Shown here: positions 16,938-25,929 of the stretch, piece by piece | How the letters are laid out: each line of letters starts with the position of its first letter | How positions within the stretch are numbered: the stretch's first letter is position 1 | Source: JAYPUG01 sp038117265 | GTDB lineage: Bacteria > Pseudomonadota > Alphaproteobacteria > UBA6615 | Reading direction: 5' to 3' | Length of the DNA stretch: 64,000 nt | Assembly: GCA_038117265.1 (NCBI GenBank) | Contig: JAYOFO010000005.1 | Location: 7,986 to 71,985, forward strand | The notes under the pieces: generated by a model | Database searches by the model: none | What the model was told of the DNA's origin: nothing | The model's input: only the letters and a program-made list of their open reading frames with translations | Position numbers and translations under genes: made by a program

Positions 16938-18560
16938 TCATGCGTCGGGCAGCTTGTGGTCGCCGAACTGCTCGCGCAGCCTGGTCTTGAGGACCTTGCC
17001 GGTCGCGCCCAGCGGCAACTCGTCGGTCAGGACGGTGTCGTCGGGCAGCCACCATTTCGCGACCTTGTCGGCCAGAAATGCGGTCATCTCGGCATGGGTC
17101 GGCGATTTGCCGGGCGCGGGGACGACAACGAGCAGCGGGCGCTCGTCCCATTTCGGGTGCGCCACGCCGATCACCGCGGCCTGGGCGACATCGGGATGGC
17201 CCATGGCGAGGTTCTCGATCTCGATCGAGCTGATCCATTCGCCGCCCGACTTGATGACGTCCTTGGCCCGGTCGGTGATTTCCATGTAGCCGTCCGGGTC
17301 CATCGTCGCGACGTCGCCGGTCGCGAACCAGCCGTCGGCGCCGTGGGCGTCCGAACTGTCGAGCTTGAAGTAGCCGCTGGTGATCCACGGGCCGCTCACC
17401 TGGAGCTCTCCGAACGCCGCCCCGTCATGGGGCAACGCCTTGCGCGCATCGTCGACGATACGCATCTCGACGCCGAAGACCGACCGGCCCTGCTTGACCT
17501 GCCGGCGCATCCGGTCGGCCGGGTCCGTGATCGACGGCTTGGGGATCGAGACGGTACCCAGCGGGCTCATCTCGGTCATGCCCCAGGCGTGGCGCACCTC
17601 GCAGCCGAACTCCTCCTGGAACGCCCGGATCATGGATTCCGGACAGGCCGAGCCGCCGATGATGACGCGCTTCAGGCTGTCGACCCGGGTGCCGGTCTCG
17701 CGCCAGTGGTTGAGCAGCGCCAGCCAGACGGTCGGCACACCGGCGGTCATGGTCACGCCCTCGGAATCGAGCAGTTCGTGGACGCTGGCCCCGTCGAGCC
17801 TGGCGCCGGGGAAAACGAGCTTCGCGCCGACCATGGTCGCGCCATAGGGAATGCCCCAGGCGTTCACGTGGAACATCGGGACCACCGGCAGGATGACCTC
17901 GGATTCGCCCAAGTGAAGCACGTCGGGCAGGGCCGAGGCGTAGGCGTGGATGACCGTCGAGCGGTGGCTGTAGAGCGCGCCCTTGGGGTTGCCCGTCGTG
18001 CCCGACGTGTAACAGAGCGAGGAAGCGGTGTTCTCGTCGAACTCGGGCCAAACGAGTTCGTCGGAGTGGGCGTCGATCAACTCCTCGTAGCACAGCGCGT
18101 TGGCGAGCGTCGTTTCGGGCATGTTGGCCCGGTCGGTCATGACCACCACGCCCTTCAGCTTGGGAAGCTCGGCCGTGATTTTCTCGATCAGGGCGACGAG
18201 GTTGAGGTCGACGAAGATCCACGAATCCTCGGCGTGGTTGACGATGTAGGTGAGCTGGGTGGGGTGTAGGCGCGGGTTGAGCGTGTGGGTGATCGCGCCG
18301 ATGCCCGAGACGGCGTAGTAGACCTCGAAATGCCGGTAGGTGTTCCAGCCGAGGGTCGCGACTCGGTCGCCCAGCGCGACACCCAGCGCGCCCAGCGCGT
18401 TGGCGAGTTGGCGCGTCCGCCGGTGGGCGTCGGCATAGGTGTAACGGTGGACCGGGCCCTCGACGGTTCGGGTCACGATCTCGCGATCGCTCGAAACGAA
18501 ATCGGCGTGCCGCAGCAGGCTCGAGATGAGCAGCGGCCGGTCCATAATCAGTCCGCGCAT
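16938..18560 (-). CDS. Fatty acid/3-methylthiopropionate-type acyl-CoA ligase
   Basis: A 540-residue AMP-forming acyl-CoA synthetase. The P-loop-like motif is YTSGTTGNPKG, the hinge region is GWFATGDVATMDPDGY, and the C-terminal catalytic lysine lies in the usual small domain. The frame is open into the upstream hydrolase region, but the ATG at 18560 follows AAGGA and starts at the family N-terminus. The overall pattern resembles medium-chain ligases often annotated as 3-(methylthio)propionyl-CoA ligase (DmdB). Without the other Dmd genes nearby, I would only say it activates a medium or branched acid. Confidence 0.85.
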   Translation of the reverse strand: MRGLIMDRPLLISSLLRHADFVSSDREIVTRTVEGPVHRYTYADAHRRTRQLANALGALGVALGDRVATLGWNTYRHFEVYYAVSGIGAITHTLNPRLHPTQLTYIVNHAEDSWIFVDLNLVALIEKITAELPKLKGVVVMTDRANMPETTLANALCYEELIDAHSDELVWPEFDENTASSLCYTSGTTGNPKGALYSHRSTVIHAYASALPDVLHLGESEVILPVVPMFHVNAWGIPYGATMVGAKLVFPGARLDGASVHELLDSEGVTMTAGVPTVWLALLNHWRETGTRVDSLKRVIIGGSACPESMIRAFQEEFGCEVRHAWGMTEMSPLGTVSIPKPSITDPADRMRRQVKQGRSVFGVEMRIVDDARKALPHDGAAFGELQVSGPWITSGYFKLDSSDAHGADGWFATGDVATMDPDGYMEITDRAKDVIKSGGEWISSIEIENLAMGHPDVAQAAVIGVAHPKWDERPLLVVVPAPGKSPTHAEMTAFLADKVAKWWLPDDTVLTDELPLGATGKVLKTRLREQFGDHKLPDA

Positions 18561-18649
18561 GGGCGTGTCCTTCCTCGCAGGCCGGGGTCTGCGCCCCGGT
18601 CCGTCACGGATTATCCGGTGCCGGGCACTCCCGCTCAAGGGGCACGGGG

Positions 18650-19450
18650 TCAGGCGGCGACACGGCGCAGGAAATCGAGGCAGATGTCGGCGAACGCGTC
18701 GGGCGCTTCCATGAGGGAGACGTGGCCGGTGTCTTCCATCACGACGAGTTCGGAACCGGAGATTCGCGCGTGGATCTCCCGCGACAGGTGCGGAGACGCG
18801 ATCAGGTCGAGCCTCGAGCAGGTGACGAGGGTGGGCACGGAAATCAGTGGCAGGCGGTCGTACGTGTCGCCGGCGAGGCACACCTCGAGCTGGCCGATCC
18901 AGCCCGCGTTGACGGGGGAGCTCTCGAGCAGGAAGCGGCGGTGTGCCTCCATCTCCTCGACATGGGCGTCGTAGTAGGCGCTGGCGTGCAGCGCCAGCAT
19001 GCTGATCTCGGCCAGCGCGACCCGCTGGTCGCTTTCGGCGAGGTGGCGGCGGGTCTCCTGGAACTTGCGCAGGCGTGCGCCGTTGCGCGTCCAGCTGTGG
19101 TGGATTCCCAGGCTGATTACGCGCTGCGGGTGGTTGAGCGCCAGCTCCTATGCGATGTGGCCGCCCATGGAGAAACCCATGACATGCGCCCGGTCGATCC
19201 CGACGCTGTCGAGGACATGCACCGCGTCGTCGGCCATGTCGGCTATGGTGTATCCGGGTGCGGGCACGCTGGACGCCCCGACGCCGCGATTGTCGAAGAC
19301 GATCGTGCGGAATTCCCGCGCAAAGCGAGACGTTTGGCCGGCCCAGAAGGTCAGGTCGTGGCCGGTCCCGCTGATCAGGGTCAGCGGGGGGCCGTTGCCC
19401 CGTGTCTCGTAGTTGATGGCAACCCCGTCGCGTGCGGGCGTCATGGGCAT
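18650..19450 (-). pseudogene. Alpha/beta hydrolase interrupted by an in-frame TAG
   Basis: A complete 266-codon alpha/beta hydrolase frame with one TAG at 19148-19150 (codon 101). Before it lie the oxyanion region, DNRGVGAS and the nucleophile elbow GFSMGGHIA; after it the same frame continues with ELALNHPQRV and the Asp/His end (EDTGHVSLMEAP). The TAG falls where relatives often have a glutamine, so a CAG to TAG change would explain it. No frameshift is needed. The gene may be a young pseudogene, a base-call error, or read through. It ends 89 bases before the acyl-CoA ligase, and the pair would make a hydrolase-ligase operon if functional. Confidence 0.75.
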
Positions 19451-19574
19451 GTGCGGTTCCCCCTACTGCCCGGCCGAGAATGGAGGTTGATGCCGCCCGT
19501 ATCAAGGCCGCAAACGGAAACCGCCCCGGCGCGTCGCACCGGAGCGGTCCCGAAGTCCTTGAACGAAATCTTGA

Positions 19575-19602
19575 ACCGCCCGACCCGCGCGGGCCGGGCG
19601 GT
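19575..19602 (-). terminator. Terminator-like hairpin after the small membrane protein gene
   Basis: A GC-rich inverted repeat (ACCGCCCG against CGGGCGGT) lies 11 bases beyond the stop of the 79-residue gene on the minus strand, followed by TTCAAGATTTCG. A second hairpin of similar make-up (about 19518-19550) follows. The T tracts are weak, so the call is moderate. Confidence 0.5.
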
Positions 19603-19613
19603 CGAATGCGTGC

Positions 19614-19853
19614 TTAGCCGGGCGTCCTCTTGGCAAAGAGCCAGAGAATGATCGCTACGGCGATCAGTCCGACGACACCATTGTCGCCGAGGGTCTGGAT
19701 CAGTGCGATCAGTTCGCCGACCACACCGCCGAAGAACGGCAGGTTGCCGGTGGTAAGGATGTCCAGAACGATCGCCAGGGCGATGAGCAGAAGTCCCAGC
19801 TCGGTGACCTGGCCAATAAACTTTTTGACCTTTTCAACCATTGACTCGGGCAT
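19614..19853 (-). CDS. Small membrane protein of unknown function
   Basis: A 79-residue protein with a short amphipathic N-terminus, two long hydrophobic spans (about residues 18-50 and 58-75) and a basic end (FAKRTPG). I do not recognise the family. The ATG at 19853 follows GGGGGA at the right distance and the codons are GC3-rich like the neighbours, so it is probably real. A TTGACA box at 19947-19952 with GATACT at 19922-19927 could be its promoter, although a 19-base spacer is long. It stands alone between two hairpins and a strikingly AT-rich upstream region, which suggests special regulation. Confidence 0.65.
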   Translation of the reverse strand: MPESMVEKVKKFIGQVTELGLLLIALAIVLDILTTGNLPFFGGVVGELIALIQTLGDNGVVGLIAVAIILWLFAKRTPG

Positions 19854-19864
19854 GTATTCCCCCT

Positions 19865-20150
19865 ATGGGCTATTTCAGACTTATAAGCCTTCAGACCACA
19901 CGATTTTGTGGGTCGAGGGAAAGTATCACACAATATGTCCGATTTCTGTCAAGAAAGAGAAGCGAGGTTTTTTCCGTCGCACTATTGCAAAAACACACAA
20001 AAACGCACAAGAAAGACGTTATTATATTACATTAATATTAATAATTAGAGAAATTTCGCGAAATTTTGCGGAAAAAAGAGATTATTTAATATTTTTCATA
20101 TTAAATATCGAAATTTGTCTGTATATTTACTTCTTCATAATGGGTGATGT
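19865..20150. promoter_or_regulatory. AT-rich intergenic island with two palindromes
   Basis: This is most of the 521-base gap between the small membrane protein (leftward) and the flavin reductase (rightward). From about 19980 to 20140 it is mostly A and T, unlike the rest of the window. It holds a perfect 16-base palindrome AAATTTCGCGAAATTT at 20051-20066 and an inverted repeat with 10-base arms at 20083-20092 and 20098-20107. A TTGACA box points leftward at 19947-19952. No credible protein is encoded. The remaining part to 20374 has ordinary composition. It could be a regulator or nucleoid-protein binding region. Confidence 0.6.
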
Positions 20151-20374
20151 CGGCTGCGATGCGGCCTTGTGCCGATGAGCGAACACCCATGCAGTGACTG
20201 ATGCGAAGCCGACGCGATCGGGCTCATTCGCCAGGTCGGCAGGTGTTCGTCGGTCGCGAGATCACGTGCGACGCACCGCGAACGGTTGCCAATTCACCTG
20301 CTGGAACGCTAAACCGTGGGCAGGTTCCCATTATCGAATGCGCCGGAAAAGGCGCACGAGGAAAGGCGGGGGGA

Positions 20375-20875
20375 ATGCCGCAGGCACCGTTCGAGACGCG
20401 CGATTTTCGCAATGCGCTGGGCAATTTCGCGACCGGCGTGACCGTCATCACGGCACGCGGGGAGGACGGCCAGCTCGTCGGCGTGACGGCCAACTCGTTC
20501 AACTCGGTCTCGCTCGATCCCCCTTTGATCCTGTGGAGCCTCGACCGGAACTCCGCGAGCCTGAAGGCGATCGAGGACGCATCCCATTTCTGCGTGCACA
20601 TTCTGGCCGACACGCAGTCCGAGGAGTGCATGGCGTTCGCCAAGACGGGCGCCGACAAGTTCTCCGCGATCGACTACGACGAAGGCCTGGGCGGCGCGCC
20701 GCTTCTGTCGGGATGCCTCGCGCGGTTCGAGTGCCGGAACGTGGTGCACCATGACGGTGGCGATCATGTGATCATCGTCGGCGAGGTCGAACGCTACGAG
20801 ACGAACGAGGGCGAACCCCTGATCTTCTTCCGTGGCAGGCTCGGCGACCTGGCGCCGATCGCGCGCGACGCCTGA
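20375..20875 (+). CDS. Flavin reductase domain protein
   Basis: A 166-residue flavin reductase-like protein of the type that supplies reduced FMN/FAD to two-component monooxygenases. The segment GNFATGVTVIT near residue 17 and ANSFNSVSLDPPLILWSL near residue 42 are the typical FMN-binding strands. I start it at the ATG at 20375, preceded by GCGGGGGG; upstream in-frame codons read into composition unlike protein. No oxygenase component lies next to it. The gene is 120 bases ahead of mmsA. Confidence 0.8.
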   Translation: MPQAPFETRDFRNALGNFATGVTVITARGEDGQLVGVTANSFNSVSLDPPLILWSLDRNSASLKAIEDASHFCVHILADTQSEECMAFAKTGADKFSAIDYDEGLGGAPLLSGCLARFECRNVVHHDGGDHVIIVGEVERYETNEGEPLIFFRGRLGDLAPIARDA

Positions 20876-20995
20876 TCTTGCCGGCGAGCGCCGCTTGCGC
20901 GCGCCCGCGACGTTTCATATACCCGACAGACGACAGCTACTTGAAGGTGGGCGGCGCGCTTGTGCTGTGCGCCGTCGCCCGTGGAGGAACCAGAG

Positions 20996-22495
20996 ATGAA
21001 GACCCTGAGACACTGGATCAATGGCGCCTCTGCGGCGGGAAGCTCGGGCCGGACGGGACCCGTCTTCAACCCCGCGACGGGGGAACAGACGGCGGAAGTC
21101 AGCCTTGCGAGTGCCGCCGATGTCGATGCCGCGGTTGCGGCCGCGCGCGCGGCGCTGCCCGGCTGGTCGGCGATTCCGCCGTTGCGCCGGGCGCGGATCA
21201 TGTTCCGCTTCAACGAGCTGATCCTGGCGCATGAGGACGAGCTCGCCGAGATGATTACCAGCGAACACGGCAAGACGATCGAGGACGCGAAGGGCGACAT
21301 CCTGCGCGGCCGCGAGGTGGTCGAGTTCGCCTGCGGCATTCCGCACCTTCTGCGCGGCGAGTTCACCGAGGACGTCGGCACCGGCGTCGACGCCTACTCG
21401 ATCCGCCAGCATGTCGGCGTGTGCACCGGCATCACGCCGTTCAACTTTCCCGCGATGATCCCGCTGTGGATGTTCCCGCTGTCGATCGCGTGCGGCAACA
21501 CCTTCATCCTCAAGCCGTCCGAACGCGATCCCTCGTGTCCGATGCGGCTCGTCGAGCTGGCCAAGGAAGCCGGCGTTCCCGACGGCGTGGTCAACCTGAT
21601 CAACGGCGACAAGGAGGCCGTTGACGCGCTCCTCACCCATGAGGGGATCGACGCGGTCTCGTTCGTCGGCTCGACTCCGGTGGCGCGGTACATCTATTCG
21701 ACCGCAGCCGTGCACGGGAAGCGGGTACAGGCGCTGGGCGGCGCCAAGAACCACATGGTGGTCATGCCCGATGCCGACATGGACCAGGCGACCGACGCCC
21801 TGATCAGTGCCGGCTACGGCTCGGCGGGCCAGCGTTGCATGGCCGTTTCGGTGGCGGTCGCGGTCGGCGACGAGGCGGCCGACGCGCTGGTCAGCAAGCT
21901 GACCCCCAAGATCCAGGAGCTGCGCATCGGCCCGGGCAATGCCTCGGATATCGAGATGGGCCCCGTCGTGACGCGCCAGGCGAAGGAGCGGATCGAGGGT
22001 CTGATCGAGCAGGGCGTCAAGGAAGGCGCGACCCTGGCCGTCGACGGCCGCGGCCTGAAGCTGCAGGGCTATGAGAACGGCTATTTCGTCGGCGGCACGT
22101 TGTTCGACAACGTCACCGAGGAGATGTCGATCTACAAGGAAGAGATCTTCGGCCCGGTGCTGGCGCTGGTGCGTGCCCAGGACTACGAGAGCGCCCTCGA
22201 TCTGGTGAACCGGAACCAGTATGGCAACGGCACCGCGATCTTCACCAAGGATGGCGATGCCGCGCGCGACTTCACCGAGCGCGTACAGATCGGCATGGTC
22301 GGCGTGAACGTGCCGATTCCGGTGCCGGTCGCCTATCACAGCTTCGGAGGCTGGAAGCGCTCGCTTTTCGGCGACACGCACATGCACGGCATGGAAGGCG
22401 TACGCTTCTACACCCGCCTCAAGGCGGTGACGTCGCGCTGGCCGAAGTCGGGCGTGCGCGAGGGCCACAGCCTGACCATGCCGACAATGCAGTGA
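20996..22495 (+). CDS. mmsA: Methylmalonate-semialdehyde dehydrogenase (CoA-acylating)
   Basis: A 499-residue aldehyde dehydrogenase that converts methylmalonate or malonate semialdehyde to propionyl-CoA or acetyl-CoA in valine, inositol and beta-alanine breakdown. Typical MmsA segments are GITPFNFPAM with the cofactor region, KPSERDPS, and the catalytic cysteine in GQRCMAVS. The start at 20996 has GGAGGAAC just ahead. The stop overlaps the GTG start of the following ATPase gene (GTGA). The rest of the mms operon is absent nearby. Confidence 0.9.
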   Translation: MKTLRHWINGASAAGSSGRTGPVFNPATGEQTAEVSLASAADVDAAVAAARAALPGWSAIPPLRRARIMFRFNELILAHEDELAEMITSEHGKTIEDAKGDILRGREVVEFACGIPHLLRGEFTEDVGTGVDAYSIRQHVGVCTGITPFNFPAMIPLWMFPLSIACGNTFILKPSERDPSCPMRLVELAKEAGVPDGVVNLINGDKEAVDALLTHEGIDAVSFVGSTPVARYIYSTAAVHGKRVQALGGAKNHMVVMPDADMDQATDALISAGYGSAGQRCMAVSVAVAVGDEAADALVSKLTPKIQELRIGPGNASDIEMGPVVTRQAKERIEGLIEQGVKEGATLAVDGRGLKLQGYENGYFVGGTLFDNVTEEMSIYKEEIFGPVLALVRAQDYESALDLVNRNQYGNGTAIFTKDGDAARDFTERVQIGMVGVNVPIPVPVAYHSFGGWKRSLFGDTHMHGMEGVRFYTRLKAVTSRWPKSGVREGHSLTMPTMQ

Positions 22496-23277
22496 CCGAA
22501 GACGGGGTCAGTCCGAAGATTCGCCTGTCGGGGGTGACGTGCGCGTTCGCCGAGATGCGCGCCCTCGACGGGGTTGATCTCGAACTCTTTCCCCGGCAGT
22601 CCCTCGTCCTGATCGGCGGATCGGGCAGCGGAAAATCGCTCTTGCTGAAATGCATCCTCGGCCTCGTCGAGCCCGATGACGGTTCGATCGAGGTGGACGG
22701 TGAGGAAACGGTCAGCATGCCCGGCGGGGAACGCATGGAATGGATGAAGCGCTTCGGCGTTCTGTTCCAGCGCCAGGGCCTGTTCGACAGCCTGACGATC
22801 TGGGAGAACGTGGCCTTTCGCCTGCTCCACGAGCACGACCTGTCGCGGGCCGAGGCGCGCGACCGGGCGATCGAGAAGCTAGGTCAGGTCGGACTGGTCC
22901 CCGAGACGGCCGATCTCTATCCGGCCGAACTGTCGGGGGGAATGCAGAAGCGCGCAGGGCTTGCCCGCGCGATCGCGACCGATCCGGAAATCCTGTTTCT
23001 CGACGAGCCCACCGCGGGTCTCGACCCGATCATGAGCAACATCATCAGCGACCTGATCAACGACCGCGTGGCGGATCTGGGTGCGAGCGTGATTTCCATC
23101 GTCAGCGACCTTTCCGTCGTGCGGCGGATCGCGGAACGCGTGGTCATGCTGCACGAGGGACGCGTCATGTGGTCCGGGATGGTCGGTGCACTCGACACCA
23201 CCGACAACCCCTATGTCCGGCAGTTCGTCAGCCAGTCGATCGACGGCCCGATCCGCATGCCCGCGCTCGCCAGCTGA
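22492..23277 (+). CDS. ABC transporter ATP-binding protein, MlaF-like
   Basis: A 261-residue ATPase resembling MlaF, the cytoplasmic motor of the phospholipid/toluene-tolerance (Mla) transporter. Walker A is GGSGSGKS, the signature is LSGGMQKR and Walker B leads into LDEPTAGLDP. The GTG start overlaps the mmsA stop, so translation is coupled to a metabolic enzyme, which is unusual. No MlaE permease or MlaD substrate-binding gene is next to it; the following gene runs the other way. It may serve a permease encoded elsewhere. Confidence 0.8.
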   Translation: MTEDGVSPKIRLSGVTCAFAEMRALDGVDLELFPRQSLVLIGGSGSGKSLLLKCILGLVEPDDGSIEVDGEETVSMPGGERMEWMKRFGVLFQRQGLFDSLTIWENVAFRLLHEHDLSRAEARDRAIEKLGQVGLVPETADLYPAELSGGMQKRAGLARAIATDPEILFLDEPTAGLDPIMSNIISDLINDRVADLGASVISIVSDLSVVRRIAERVVMLHEGRVMWSGMVGALDTTDNPYVRQFVSQSIDGPIRMPALAS

Positions 23278-23291
23278 CCGGCAGCGCGGGT

Positions 23292-24200
23292 TCAGGCCGC
23301 ATCTTCGCGGTCCAGGATTTCCCAGATCTCCCGGCGCAGCGGAATCGCACCGCGCCCGCCCGGGCGCGACGATTTCAACCCGGCCGCGACGCACGCGAAG
23401 CGGGCGGCGGTTCCGGCGTCCTTGCCTTCCCCGATCGCCAGGGTGAAGGTGCCGTGCAGAAGGTCGCGTGCCCCCAGGGGGTCGATCAGGGGCGCATCGA
23501 GCGGGACGACTGTCCGGTGGGCGCTGTCGTCATCGATCCAGCGGATGCTGTCGGTTCCCGAGGTGACAGCCACCATCGCCTCGGTGCGTTCGGCGGCGCG
23601 CTCGAGGCCGGCCTTCGCGTCGCTCTCGCCCGTGAACTTGCCCAGTGAGGCGGGCGAAAACAGAATATGGCTCGCCACAAGCGCGAAGGCCTCTGGCAGG
23701 GGTTCGGGGCCGGCGTCGCCGTCGAGAATTGCGGGGATACGATGTTCGTGTGCGCTTAGCAGCACCCGATTGGCGGCTTCCGGCCAGCGCGGGTCGACGA
23801 ACACCGCATTGCAGTCCTCGATCCGCTCGATCGGGAGCCAGTCGGCGTCGCTCTCGAGGTTGCGCCCGAGGAAGCCCGCCTCGGTGCGCCGGCCATGCTC
23901 GTCTGTCAGGACGGCCGATACGGGCGACTGGGCGGCCGCGATGAGCCGGGTCTGATCGGTCTGGACGCCGTGTAGGCACAGCCCCTCGACGATCCGGCGA
24001 CCCGTCTCGTCGTCACCGAGGCCCCCCCAGAAGGATGCGGACCCGGCGAGCCGACAGACGCTGACGCTCGCATTTGCGGCCGCACCGCTGCCGATGGCGT
24101 AGTAATCATGCGCATGGATCTCGGCCTCGCCGGTTTCGAGCCTCGCGACCTCGCAGACGTGGTCCATATAGGCCACTCCGACGCAGATGATCTCTGCCAC
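23292..24200 (-). CDS. PfkB-family sugar kinase, sulfofructose kinase-like
   Basis: A 302-residue ribokinase-fold protein. The N-terminal AIGSGAAANASVSVCRL segment and the C-terminal ALKSSRPGGR stretch match PfkB kinases, and several parts recall YihV, the sulfofructose kinase (VDPRWPEA, ILDGD, RPGGRGAIP); that comparison is from memory. The catalytic loop normally GAGD reads GARD, keeping the base Asp246 but putting Arg245 in the anion hole. It starts 12 bases after soeC and is the last gene of the sulfite-oxidation operon. It may phosphorylate a sugar or sulfosugar, or be catalytically altered. Confidence 0.75.
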   Translation of the reverse strand: MAEIICVGVAYMDHVCEVARLETGEAEIHAHDYYAIGSGAAANASVSVCRLAGSASFWGGLGDDETGRRIVEGLCLHGVQTDQTRLIAAAQSPVSAVLTDEHGRRTEAGFLGRNLESDADWLPIERIEDCNAVFVDPRWPEAANRVLLSAHEHRIPAILDGDAGPEPLPEAFALVASHILFSPASLGKFTGESDAKAGLERAAERTEAMVAVTSGTDSIRWIDDDSAHRTVVPLDAPLIDPLGARDLLHGTFTLAIGEGKDAGTAARFACVAAGLKSSRPGGRGAIPLRREIWEILDREDAA

Positions 24201-24212
24201 GATTGCGTCCCG

Positions 24213-25160
24213 CTACACCGTGCGTGCGCCGTAGTACAGCATGGCTGCATGCTGCGCTTCGGCGAAGAAAAGCCAGCGTTCGATGAGCACGCCGACCACG
24301 ATCCCCGCCAGCGCCACGAGCAGGGCGGCAGCCGCGGCGTAGCCCGCGATGAGGCTGCCGGCGGCGAGCGCGAGGACAGGTGCGACCCCACCGAGCACCG
24401 CGGCGATCAGGCGAAGCCGTGCCGCATGCTTGCGCGCCACCACGTATCCCATCTCGCGCATCACGAAATTCGCGCTCGAGTTGGGCGACTCCAGCAGGCG
24501 CACAGTCCCGATCGAGCCCAGGCCGGTCGCCGATTCCGCGGTGGCGACCGGCTTGGCACGGTCGATCCGGCGCCAGTAGACGAGTTTGAGAATCCACGCG
24601 AGGGCGACGGAGATCGCGGCGACCCATGCCGCGAGGCCGGGATCGGTCCCGAAGAGGGCGGCGATCGCGAGGACGAGGACCCCGCCGCTGGACACGGCGA
24701 AGGCGAGATAAACGGGAACCACGAACGGGTCGGTCCAGCGAGGAATGGCGCGCAGGCTCGCATAGATCATTCCCGTGCAGGCGACCGTCACCACAGCCAG
24801 CACGGCGGCAACGATCCCCGCCCAGATCCAGACCCCGCTGTTGTCGGCAAGGATTATCCATCCGGCGGCGAACAACAGGGCGGGCAGGTAGGCGACGACC
24901 GCAGCGACCCCTTCGCGCGAGAGCCATGACGAGCGCCACTGGGTCAGGCCGCGCCAGGCACGCTCGGGATGGCCCAGATGGAAGGTCGATGAGAGCAGGC
25001 CGGCCGTGACCAGGCCAAGCGCGGCGAGAAAGAGCGCGATCCCCGATTCCCGGTCGGCCGGCAGGGCGCCGCCTGCCGCGAGGCCGGCAAGCCAGATCAG
25101 CGCGCCGTATCCGGCACCGGATGCCGTCGTGAAGAAGATGACGGAGTAGGCGGGATGCAT
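24213..25160 (-). CDS. soeC: Sulfite dehydrogenase (quinone) membrane anchor SoeC, DmsC/NrfD-type
   Basis: A 315-residue membrane protein with about eight or nine spans, similar to DmsC anchors. It would hold the molybdenum and iron-sulfur subunits at the inner face of the membrane and pass electrons to quinone. The first span begins at the N-terminus (HPAYSVIFFTTASGAGYG). It follows soeB by 19 bases on the same strand. Subunit order A-B-C, the subunit lengths and the sulfur genes around it favour SoeABC over DMSO reductase or polysulfide reductase. Confidence 0.75.
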   Translation of the reverse strand: MHPAYSVIFFTTASGAGYGALIWLAGLAAGGALPADRESGIALFLAALGLVTAGLLSSTFHLGHPERAWRGLTQWRSSWLSREGVAAVVAYLPALLFAAGWIILADNSGVWIWAGIVAAVLAVVTVACTGMIYASLRAIPRWTDPFVVPVYLAFAVSSGGVLVLAIAALFGTDPGLAAWVAAISVALAWILKLVYWRRIDRAKPVATAESATGLGSIGTVRLLESPNSSANFVMREMGYVVARKHAARLRLIAAVLGGVAPVLALAAGSLIAGYAAAAALLVALAGIVVGVLIERWLFFAEAQHAAMLYYGARTV

Positions 25161-25179
25161 CGACGGGTTCCTCTTCGGC

Positions 25180-25929
25180 TCAGCGCGAAAGCATGCGATC
25201 GACCCAGTCGAGGAACGCGCTGCCCGTGGTGACTGGAGCCTCCTGCGGTTTGCCCGGAGTGTCGGCGGCGCGCGGGGTGACCTTCCGGGCCGCGCGCGGC
25301 GGCAGGTACTTGTTGACGGGCTGCATGCCCATCTCGGGCATCAGGTCGTAGCCGCCGCGGGCATCGACCATGCGGCTCACCTCGGATTCCGGATCGCCGA
25401 GATCGCCGAAGTGGCGCGCCGAGGCCGGACAGGTCGACACGCAGGCGGGCACGCGCTCTTCCTCGGAGAGGTTCGTATTCTCGATCCGGTCGATGCACAG
25501 GGTGCACTTCTTCATCACGCCGTCGGCGTAATCGTACTCGCGGGCGCCGTAGGGGCACGCCCAGGAACACAGCTTGCAGCCGATGCACGTGTCGGCATTG
25601 ACCAGCACGATGCCGTCGCGCTCGCGCTTGTAGGACGCGCCCGTCGGGCACACCGTCACGCAGGCCGGCTGCTCGCAGTGGAGGCAGCTTCGCGGAAAGT
25701 GCACCGTTCGGCCTTCGGCGCCGCTTCCCGCCTCGAAGGTGTGGACGCGGTTGAACCAGACACCGAGCGGTTCCGAACCGTAAGGGTCTTCGTCGGTGAG
25801 GGGGGCGGAGTGACCGCCGGTGTTCCATTCCTTGCAGTTCACGGCACAGGCATGGCACCCGACGCAGATGTCGAGGTCGATGACCAGGCCGAGCTTCTTG
25901 CTGCCCGGCGATACGGAGAGGCTGGTCAT
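25180..25929 (-). CDS. soeB: Sulfite dehydrogenase (quinone) iron-sulfur subunit SoeB
   Basis: A 249-residue ferredoxin-like subunit with four cysteine groups for four [4Fe-4S] clusters: CVGCHACAVNC, CLHCEQPACVTVC, CIGCKLCSWAC and CTLC with CVSTC. It transfers electrons from the molybdenum subunit to the membrane anchor. The start is the ATG at 25929, which overlaps the soeA stop in ATGA; the frame extends 10 codons further but within soeA. There is no Tat or Sec signal, consistent with a cytoplasm-facing complex. Confidence 0.85.
   Translation of the reverse strand: MTSLSVSPGSKKLGLVIDLDICVGCHACAVNCKEWNTGGHSAPLTDEDPYGSEPLGVWFNRVHTFEAGSGAEGRTVHFPRSCLHCEQPACVTVCPTGASYKRERDGIVLVNADTCIGCKLCSWACPYGAREYDYADGVMKKCTLCIDRIENTNLSEEERVPACVSTCPASARHFGDLGDPESEVSRMVDARGGYDLMPEMGMQPVNKYLPPRAARKVTPRAADTPGKPQEAPVTTGSAFLDWVDRMLSR

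Noticed and set aside
19630..20178. A 182-codon plus-strand frame crossing the AT-rich island
   Set aside because: It begins antisense to the small membrane gene and its second half is low-complexity Ile/Lys/Phe from A/T-rich DNA; no ribosome site.
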